Shown here: one piece after another, positions 56,166 to 64,000 of the stretch
Numbering within the stretch: the first letter of the stretch is position 1
Layout of the letters: every line of letters starts with the position of its first letter
Assembly (NCBI GenBank): GCA_022747635.1
Contig: JAKTNV010000041.1
Location: 3,769,001 to 3,833,000, forward strand
Direction: 5' to 3'
Source: Hetaerina americana
Taxonomy: Eukaryota; Arthropoda; Insecta; Odonata; Calopterygidae
Length of the DNA: 64,000 bases
Position numbers and translations under genes: made by a program
The notes under the pieces: generated by a model
What the model saw: the letters and a program-made list of their open reading frames with translations, nothing else
Databases searched by the model: none
Told to the model about the DNA's origin: nothing

Positions 56166-57490
56166 AATGTCACCAAGTAGTCGGATCCGTGCTGCTCACT
56201 GCGCCACGGCCCTCGAGGTTAACGCTGAAGTTAAGGCCATGCCATGAGATGTGTTTGTCGAAGGTGAATCCAGAAGAAATAATTATAAACGGCGGTGTGT
56301 TGCCGCGTCAACTCAGTGTGATGTGCACGACTCCAATGATGTGCTTCGTGATGCAACGCACGAGCAACGAGGTGACTCGTCGGCGCGCATCCTGTTAAAG
56401 AGGACGCCACGAAAGCACCCGAAGGAATGAAGGGATTCCGGCCGCTGGGGATTGATGCTTTGGAAATAAAGCAGATCTGCCAGGGCGAGAATAATTAACG
56501 AATAAACTTTTGCGTGTTTGTCAAGATTTACTTCCACAAATATCCAGATCGAATTTGCACTAATTGAAAGCTTCTCTTTCCCTATATGCCAAGTAGAATG
56601 ATGCTCATCAAAAGAAAACATTATAGCAAATAAATCCAATGAAATGTTTAAAAAAAATCAAAACTATTTAAACTTTATCAATTTCATACAGTGACAGGTT
56701 TCATTTTCATGTCTTCAGCTGGCTTTTTATAATTTGGCGTATATCCGGATAAATAAAATATCAATCCACTCCAAAGCACAGGAGTCAGGAGCGACGTGCA
56801 ATTCCCTGCATCCGCAATGCCCAATTGTTAAAATTTTTATCGACGCAAAGCAGTGGAACCAATACATAAATAAATAAATAAATATCTATATATATATATA
56901 TATATATTCTAACTGATTTCTTGATATTCTTACATATTTTTGGCAAAATAACTTTCAATAATCTCATCCTGAAGCATGAGCTTTTAAGAACTTGCTTGAA
57001 GTGCTAACATTTAAATTTTAGTGCCCTATACGTCCAAATACAATAATTTGGCCATTTTACCAGCGATGCGATTAGCGTCTGTTTATACAAGAAATTATAA
57101 CGACAAATACTCAACGATTTCTTCAATATTTTCGAATTCACAAGCCAAATTAAATTCCTCCACAGTATTTTCAACTTCAGGCACGTATATCTGAGTTTTC
57201 TAAATGTTTCGAGGGTGATTCTGTAAAATATCTATCACATTCGCGAATCAATTAAAAGTTGTAAGCAATGGAACGGCTATAGGAGTTTTCCTTTAATTGG
57301 TTATTTACGAGGCCGTAAGGGCTCACGTTCTCTAGGTTTAAAATTAAACGTTGAATTTTTCTTGAATGTAAGAGATTATTGTTGTCATTCGGCGATGGTC
57401 TTACATTCCACATAAAATTCAAAATTCAAGTGGATGAATTTTCCCGAAAGAAAACTCGAGCCAAATTCAACTTTAGATTTCTGACAAGGC
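56166..57490. other. Unassigned interval
   Basis: AT-rich DNA with a (TA)n tract at 56886-56908. No gene recognised. Confidence 0.45.
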
Positions 57491-57494
57491 GTCG

Positions 57495-57770
57495 ACTCCA
57501 CCGATGCGGAATTTGAATCGGATGCAATAGCAGTGGACTCATCAAAAGCATTCGACGACGCTCATTTCATAATCGCCTTATCTTCATGGCGAGCCATCTG
57601 CCCCTGGAAACGGCTCAATAATCTATGGCGTCAAGGATTTCCTGAAAGTCGGAGCACAAAGGGCAACGCCGAAAAAGCAACCTCCAGAGAGTTCGACGTG
57701 ATGGCATCCGAGGACCGGTTTTGTTTTTATTCAGAACAAATCGTCTTCCGGGCAAGATTAACTCTCGAAA
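57495..57770 (+). mobile_element. Possible decayed CR1-like RT fragment
   Basis: The frame near 57510-57570 gives SDAIAVDSSKAFDDAHF, resembling RT motif A (DAIFLDFxKAFDKVPH). A second frame nearby gives IYGVKDFLK, where intact copies have INWIRDFLS. Later codons (REFDV) could be the VTSGVPQG region. The evidence is thin and no 3' UTR follows. Confidence 0.45.
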
Positions 57771-59770
57771 TACGATTCTGGGCATGGGGACTGCATAATC
57801 TACAGGCAACTCGAGGAGGCGGGCGAACGCGGGCTCTTCAAAAGGCATGCGCGTGAATCCGCATTTGGGTCGATTTAATAGCAGGTGACGAGATGGATAT
57901 CAATGTTGACAAATAAAATTGCATTGCTTTTAGCAATTACGACTGACAAGGAAGCACAGTAATAAGGCAGTCACATCCCTAAACGCGCTAGATGCGAAAA
58001 TATAGGTTTATGTTTAACAAGGAACTTAGGGTGGGGGTTGGACTTCTCGTATATGGCTAATAAAAGCTTTCAGAACACTAACTGGGTGAAGAGAAATGCC
58101 AAGGGGAGCAGGGCGACCATTTCAGGAAAAATGTAATAAGAGCGTGGTGAGACCAACTTTATCATCATTCATCAATATGAATAATCATTCCTCGATAGCG
58201 TGGGACCGACACGCGAAGGTCATGTTATTAAATTGGGAAAAGTAAAAAAAAAGCCTCCAAAAATTGAAAAGACACGCGATAGGTGGATGGAGAGCATGTC
58301 AGAACTGTTATGAGTACAAATTCGAGAAAAACATGATCTTAACTCAGCAGGATATCTAGCACGAATTTCCCACGCACTAGTTGGATAAAATACATGGGGA
58401 GAACCACAGAATTCCGAGGAGAAACCAGATTTCACTAGAAGGAATCGCCACCAACGCAATGTTTATTGCCGGTAGGTAATGGCTAAAATAAAAAAACGCC
58501 ACAAATCCATTAAAAACCATTGCGATTTGAATGTCAACCAATAAGAAGTCCTTTTCAAATTATACAAACATTATTAACAAACAATTAATAAACTTCTGAG
58601 ATAGTTATAAGTTTCATGCTAACAACATGTTCTGCCCTCGTTTGTTCCCTGTTATTGTCATCATAATTTCATAGAATGATATGAAAAAACGGCATTTACT
58701 TGTAAATCAACATGTAAACTACCACCTTATATACAGCGATCATGTAACAATTGTAATCGTAATTATAATGGCAACTATAATAATAATATCTGCTACAACT
58801 GTATTCAAAGCGCAAAATTTAATCGTATTAATTTGTTTAGTCGTCTTTTCTGTCTTCGAGAAATATTATAATGGCTTTCGTGGATCTTGGTATCATTGAA
58901 TAAATCTACTCCTATTAAGCCACCTTATATCTCTGTGTAATAATGGTCCCGGTTGATCCTCAAGTTCCCTCCGGAAAAGGCATATTTGGACATATATCTC
59001 AATTAAAATTTTCAAATATAATGTTCAGAAGAATCTGTCCTGTATTTAGCCGTTTTATAAGGAAATAAAATTCGTTGGTGAATCAAGCAGCGATAATTTC
59101 AAAAATTTGGAAATCAATCATTTCTTTGGCTGATGAAATGAAAGTAATTTTACTTCGCATTACTGGTTTTCCTCCGTCCGTGCTAATTGGTCCAACCTAT
59201 AGAGAGGCGATGTTAATGCGCATACATGGGATCTCTGAAAACATTTTCAACTCCCACACTTTTCATTCTTCCCTTCAAACTATTCATAACGAGTAAGTTT
59301 TCTTTAGCGCTCCAATTATCAAATACCATATAAATTACGCGTGACAAGAACATGAGCCACGTCACATCATATCAACCGAATCATCAATTTGTGACGAAAA
59401 ACATCAATTAAAGCCACCGTGTAGTTGCTCTGTTATTTTTTCACATCACTTTTCCACTCACTTGGTTTCACATTTCTTTAATTTCACTTTGGTTTTTAAT
59501 ACTTGAAATAAGGAATCCATATATTTACTATGGATTCCTGTAACCCTGAGAATTATTTGGCTGCTTTTGGCAGCAAATAGTTCTTTGCTTTGACGATAAC
59601 GTAAGCTTTGTAGTCCGCTCGAGTATTAATACGTTTTTTGGCGCCAGTATCAAGTGGCCGCTTACGTATTAATGCGTGTTCATGTAGTCTTTGGGTCAGA
59701 AGCTTTTTACGTTGTTTTTCTGAAAGTTAAAGTTGTTTTTGAGAGTTTTTATATATTTTTAACCTGCAAC
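57771..59770. other. Unassigned interval
   Basis: AT-rich DNA. No gene or repeat family recognised. Confidence 0.45.
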
Positions 59771-59771
59771 A

Positions 59772-60174
59772 TTGATTGAGACCCCATGCGCAATCATGGC
59801 CGTATGGAATAGAAAAGGAATGAGAAAAAATTATATTCAATACGAAGGTTTTGCTGATAATTTGTCAGATGTCCCAAGTCGTAAAGGAACTGATGGAAGT
59901 TGTGACGGAAACAAAAACGAAATCCCAAGTCACCGTGATCAAGATGTAATAATTACCAATAAAACTATTCGTGCTCTACCTTTGCAGTATTCCAGTGATT
60001 CTGGAGTTGATGACAGTAATAATAACTAACATGACGTGTGGAGATGTTTTATTTTGGATGGAAAATGACATTATTCCTGCTTTAGAAACATTTACTGGCG
60101 CTCCAGGTGAGAAAACTACTCCACATGATCCAAAAAATGTGAGTGACGTAGTTAAGTTTGTTGATTGGGGATGA
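59772..60174 (+). pseudogene. piggyBac-like transposase N-terminal fragment
   Basis: An open frame 59796-60029 gives a polar start and LQYSSDSGVDDSNNN, an acidic Ser/Asp stretch like the N-terminus of piggyBac-type transposases. The overlapping frame 59971-60174 then gives WMENDIIPALETFTGAPGEK and NVSDVVKFVDWG. The FTGxPG phrase followed by a spaced Pro and a Val-Val-Lys-Phe run resembles the opening of their DDE domain. No catalytic Asp motif is visible downstream, so most of the protein is absent or was never here. No TTAA-flanked terminal repeat was found, and the assignment is tentative. Confidence 0.5.
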
Positions 60175-60425
60175 CCTCTCTTCAATGATGGTGGCGAAAT
60201 AAAATCGCTTTCGTGAGCAAAATGCTCATAAACACAAAGAATCTCCTAAAAGATTGAAGTGGCATGGTATTGTATAACCTTTGGAAAAATGAACTTTTTT
60301 TAAGGGTTTGTAATCCTTTGGCACAGGCGCATTAACACAGAATAATTAATTACTCGACACTTCAACGGAAACACACATCGCACAATAATCAGAAAGACTA
60401 CGAAGTGGTCAAAGAGGACAGCGCT
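60175..60425. other. Short unassigned gap
   Basis: Nothing recognised. Confidence 0.5.
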
Positions 60426-60427
60426 AT

Positions 60428-61380
60428 ACAAGGTGTCATCAAAGAAAGATCGTACTGATTTTATTCTGCACGAACCGTTCAACGGATCGAAACGAGACAG
60501 GAAGTGCCATCTAGCGACACGTCTGACGACTAAAACTAGAGGTGTTGCGGTTGCTTACGTCGGGTCATTGCGCAGCAGCAGCGGTACGTGTCTCAACCTG
60601 TTCGTCGCCGCGTGCAACGGCAGCAATGAAGGAGCTAGAGGAACAGAGTGTGTGCGTGAAATTTGGTTTCAAACTTCGCAAGAGTGCAACGTAGACATTT
60701 GGGATCTGATTCAGCAAGCCTTCTTTAATGAAACTATGAGTCGGAGCCAAATTTTTGAGTGGTACAGTCGTCTTAAATCGGGCAGAACCTCGACAGATGA
60801 AGATTCACGAACCTTCCACTTCGACAGACCCTTACCATGCCAAATTGGCGAAGGATTTGGTGCGGGCGAATCGCCGTTTAACTGTTAAGGAGATAGCCGA
60901 GGAGGCGAACATTAGTTTTGGATCCTGTCAGACAATTTTGAGAGACATGTTGGGCATGACGCGCGTCGCATCAAAATTTGTCCCCGGGGGCTGACTGATG
61001 AACAGAGACAAAAACGTGTGGACATTTGTCAGGAAATCCTGGATTCGAACCAGAGTTTCTTAAAACCATCATAACCAGTGACAAAACCTGGTTTTACGGT
61101 TATGATGCTGAGACAAAGACCCAGTCTTCTCAGTGGAAAGGTCATTCTCCGTGACCAAAGAAAACTCGCATATCCCGATCTAATGTGAAGGTCATGCTGG
61201 TGTGTTTCTTCGATTGCCAAGGGCTGATTCATTACGAATACGTCCCTCAAGGTCAAACCGTCAATTAAGATTTCTGCTTGAAGGTTATAAAGAGGCTGAG
61301 GGTCGCAGTGAGCCGAAGGAGGCCGGACATGTGCAGAAACAATGCATGGCGTTTCCACCACGAAAACGCAAAATGAGGAT
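60428..61380 (+). mobile_element. Mariner-family transposon, 3'-truncated, mutated transposase
   Basis: The left end ACAAGGTGTCATCAAAGAAA is TIR-like. Plus-strand frames give NETMSRSQIFEWYSRLKSGR, then DLVRANRRLTVKEIAEEANI and GMTRVASKFVP, then ITSDKTWFYGYDAETKTQSS (first catalytic Asp kept). They go on to VKVMLVCFFDCQGLIHYEYV (second Asp kept). The last part reads RRPDMCRNNAWRFHHENA, so the third Asp is replaced by Glu. There is a stop after GQTVN at 61266-61268 and frameshifts near 60700, 60840 and 60990. Similarity ends near 61376, before the right terminal repeat. Confidence 0.9.
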
Positions 61381-61812
61381 TACGTTGTTTTCATACTAAC
61401 CAACGAGGATTGCTCTTCCGATGGCATTCTCATACAATTCAATCCAGTAAAGAAAAATTCAAAATTATGACTATCGAGTGAATACGTTACGCATCATGAG
61501 GGGGCGGTAATCATGCGAGCATAAAGTTAATTCATCCATTCGGGGCCACGATGAAACAAACGGATGCAGCGCCAGGAATAATTTTGAAGTGACGACTACG
61601 AATTTCCAAATTATATGACAAACAAAACCAGAAACAGCATATCCCAGATTCCATTACAATTATATCAGCCATTGTTTATATATCATAATTTGAAATAACT
61701 GTTTTGGATAATGGCGCTAAAGTTTTGACACATATAATCCAAATATAAATAATTCGATTTCATTCTAGATGGCAATACAGAGTCATTTGTTTATACATAT
61801 CATGAATCTAAA
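61381..61812. other. Unassigned interval
   Basis: Nothing recognised. Confidence 0.5.
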
Positions 61813-61814
61813 TA

Positions 61815-61885
61815 CATTGAGTACTCTGCGAGCCATTACTAGGGTGTGTGGCAGGAGATGCAAACCAGTAATAAAACACGTAAAC
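61815..61885 (-). repeat. CR1-like subfamily C 3' tail
   Basis: ACTCTGCGAGCCATTACTAG and GGGTGTGTGGCAGGAGATGC are the complement of the C-type terminal hairpin (CTGC/GCAG outer stem). No coding part. Confidence 0.65.
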
Positions 61886-62690
61886 TTTTCTTGTTAGTCA
61901 CAAAACTCGTGAGAAATAATTCAAATTATGTATGCATATGTAATGATTACCATGGATATATTCACTAAGATGTATGTAATTATTAGTGCAAAATTGTAAG
62001 TTAAAAATACGTCTCTTTGCATGAGATAATACCTGCTAGTAACCAGGAGAAAGAGTTACTAATCGAAAGGTTATTTTTTTAATGGGACGTTAGTTCCAAA
62101 CACAGCTCATACGAGAAGAGCCTCCAGCAAAAACGGCACGCTAAAAGTTCAAATGGGCATATAATGGGCACACCATGGGCATATAATGGGCACCCTGGGC
62201 TTAACAGGGTAAATACTTAAGAAAAGATGCAACCAATTTATATAATATTTTACTAATGTGTTGTGTAAACTTGTATGCAACAGCTTGGTCTTCGCTTTTT
62301 TTCTTGTCGATTGGGAAACTGATTCTAATGAGATGGGGATTTTCTTTTTTTTTTAAGATTGGCGATTGGAAGTTTCCTTTGAGTGTATTGTTTTTTCCTG
62401 ACTGATTTGTTTGTGATCATTTGTGATATAGATTGGATTTGAGATGTAATGTTATTTTGCCAAGGCAAGTTTGATTGTAATACTTGGGACTTGTGAGCCA
62501 CCTGACATTGACTCTCCGCACATCTGATTTTAAAAATATTAACAATAATAATAATAACAATGGGCACCCTGAGCTGGCGTAGAATAACAAGGATCCCCCT
62601 TAGGAATTCATGCCTTTTCATGCGACTCTCTCGAGTGCGTAAGCCGGGTTTGGCCCTGGATAGAAATGGCGAAATTTCTCCATTCACTTA
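61886..62690. other. Unassigned interval with short repeats
   Basis: CATGGGCATATAATGGGCAC repeats with variation at 62152-62196, and an (AAT)n-like run lies at 62541-62557. No gene recognised. Confidence 0.5.
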
Positions 62691-62694
62691 TATT

Positions 62695-62745
62695 CATGTA
62701 TAGAACACCCTGCATACCCCAGGATGGTGTGTGGCAGGGAGTGCA
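62695..62745 (-). repeat. CR1-like subfamily C 3' tail
   Basis: ACACCCTGCATACCCCAGGA and TGGTGTGTGGCAGGGAGTGC fit the C-type hairpin with its CCCTGC/GCAGGG outer stem. Confidence 0.55.
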
Positions 62746-64000
62746 TCCGCACAAGTGACGCACATTACGGGATGAGCGGTCGTCATGTGACGCAAAGTGG
62801 ACGCCGCATTTGCAGAACCATTTACTGCAGAACACATCTTAGTGCAAGAGGGACGAGAAGACCACGAGAGCCACTTTGGATTGGAGAATAGATCCGAAAA
62901 TTGACATAGAAATAAACTAACTATGCCTTGAGATATTACGTTATTTTAGTTCAAACATTTCCGTAATTTTTAGTGCGATAGATAACTTTAGAATGAACTG
63001 TGGCTTAATTTAACTCCAAGCGTATCATTGAGATGACTTCTGTGCTGGGGACAAGAGTTGATACTCCACCTGGGCTCGTTTCTCTGGAGGCTCCAGATGC
63101 ACGCGCGAACGAACGCAGAGGGTAGAGTGCTTCTACGTTTCCCTCGACTCCAAGAATCGCGCTTTTCCCGGGGCAAAACAATAATAAGGGAGAGGGCGGA
63201 GAACTGGCCCTGCTCCCCGCTCCACTGAAGCAGCGAGAGAAACGGCATTCCTCCGGCGGGTTGACAAATGAGCAATGGCAGGGGGAGAGGTCGCATTAGT
63301 CGGTAGGCGGAAGGAGGGGGGGAAGGGGGGGACCAATTACGCTCGAGGCAGAAGGGAGATCACTTTGGGGGAAAGAGAGAGAGCGATGGGGAATGAAACA
63401 ACGATAACTATATGCCTCATTAAGCAGTGCCAAAAGAGGCAGGAGGTTTAAAATACACTGCATAGTAGAAAAAAACAGTAAATCAATCTATCTAGTATCT
63501 GCGTTACCCGATTTGCGTGCATTAATTATAATCATTTCCGCGCTCACGTTGAAAATATGTACGCTCTGAACAAACAGATTTCAAATACCAAAGTAATTTT
63601 AAACATCACATAAGAAAAAAGGAATTAATTACGAGTGTCCTTCGGAGAAAACACCTGAAAGTTGAAGGGAATTGGAGGGCGGGAAGTGGGAGGGATGGGA
63701 GTGAGGTGGGGGACTACCGTTCAGGAACAAAGACTGATCGCGGGGCGGGAACATTAGCTTTTTGCGAAGAGAAAGTGCTTCACCATTAAGAGCACTTGGT
63801 TTAAGCACCACTACTGATGTAGGCATATTTAGAAAATGTCCGAGGATTCTAGCAGATATCAGTTAGATTATATTACAGTCAGGCAAAGATTTAGGAACAG
63901 CGTGATTAATGCGTAATGTTTCCCGGCAGCGGATGTGGACTCAGATAGCTCAAAGTTTAGTTGTTATGAAGTGCAGCATAGGATTCAAAAAGATAAGGCA
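62746..64000. other. Unassigned interval to the window end
   Basis: Mixed composition with G-rich patches (63310-63390, 63670-63720). Frames are short. Nothing recognised. Confidence 0.45.

Overview
The window looks like arthropod (probably insect) nuclear DNA. The support is several mariner-type transposons, CR1-like non-LTR retrotransposons whose ORF1 carries an SGNH-hydrolase domain, Penelope-like elements with a GIY-YIG endonuclease, tRNA-derived SINEs, and a decayed densovirus-like (parvoviral) insertion. The species cannot be fixed from sequence alone. I found no convincing host protein-coding exon, and almost every coding signal belongs to a mobile or viral element. Window composition, frequent (TA)n tracts and many truncated copies suit an intergenic or intronic stretch of a large, repeat-rich genome.

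Layout. 1-1098: a CR1-like tail and a 5'-truncated CR1-like copy (subfamily B). 1601-2353 and about 4130-4697: mariner remnants. About 5465-10333: an apparently full-length CR1-like element (subfamily A) with intact ORF1 and ORF2. About 10460-12022: a SINE body followed by a densovirus-like NS1 plus capsid-start fragment on the minus strand. 12139-12600: AT-rich tandem repeats. 13-15 kb: a CR1 piece, a mariner piece and a CR1 3' UTR. 16.0-17.7 kb: Penelope-like element 1 between inverted 267-bp arms and TA tracts. 17.7-32.4 kb: CR1-like fragments of four subfamilies on both strands, plus one mariner and one tandem SINE. 33.3-35.1 kb: Penelope-like element 2, also with inverted arms. 36.2-42.3 kb: a mosaic of CR1-like pieces in alternating orientation. 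42.6-43.3 kb: a long hairpin beside Penelope-like element 3. 43.9-44.3 kb: an exact 200-bp tandem duplication. 44.8-48.8 kb: CR1-like, RTE-like and mariner pieces. 49-64 kb: mostly unassigned DNA with SINEs, two mariners, a piggyBac-like N-terminal fragment and weak CR1 remnants.

How the parts work together. The CR1-like subfamilies differ in protein sequence but share a compact 3'-terminal double hairpin followed by a GATGTA-type microsatellite. This is probably the signal by which ORF2 reverse transcriptase recognises its RNA. Many short pieces in the window are only this 3' end, and new copies often sit directly against an older tail. The intact subfamily A element could in principle supply proteins to the truncated copies and to short non-coding derivatives. 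The mariner copies are all internally deleted or mutated, and none here encodes an intact transposase.
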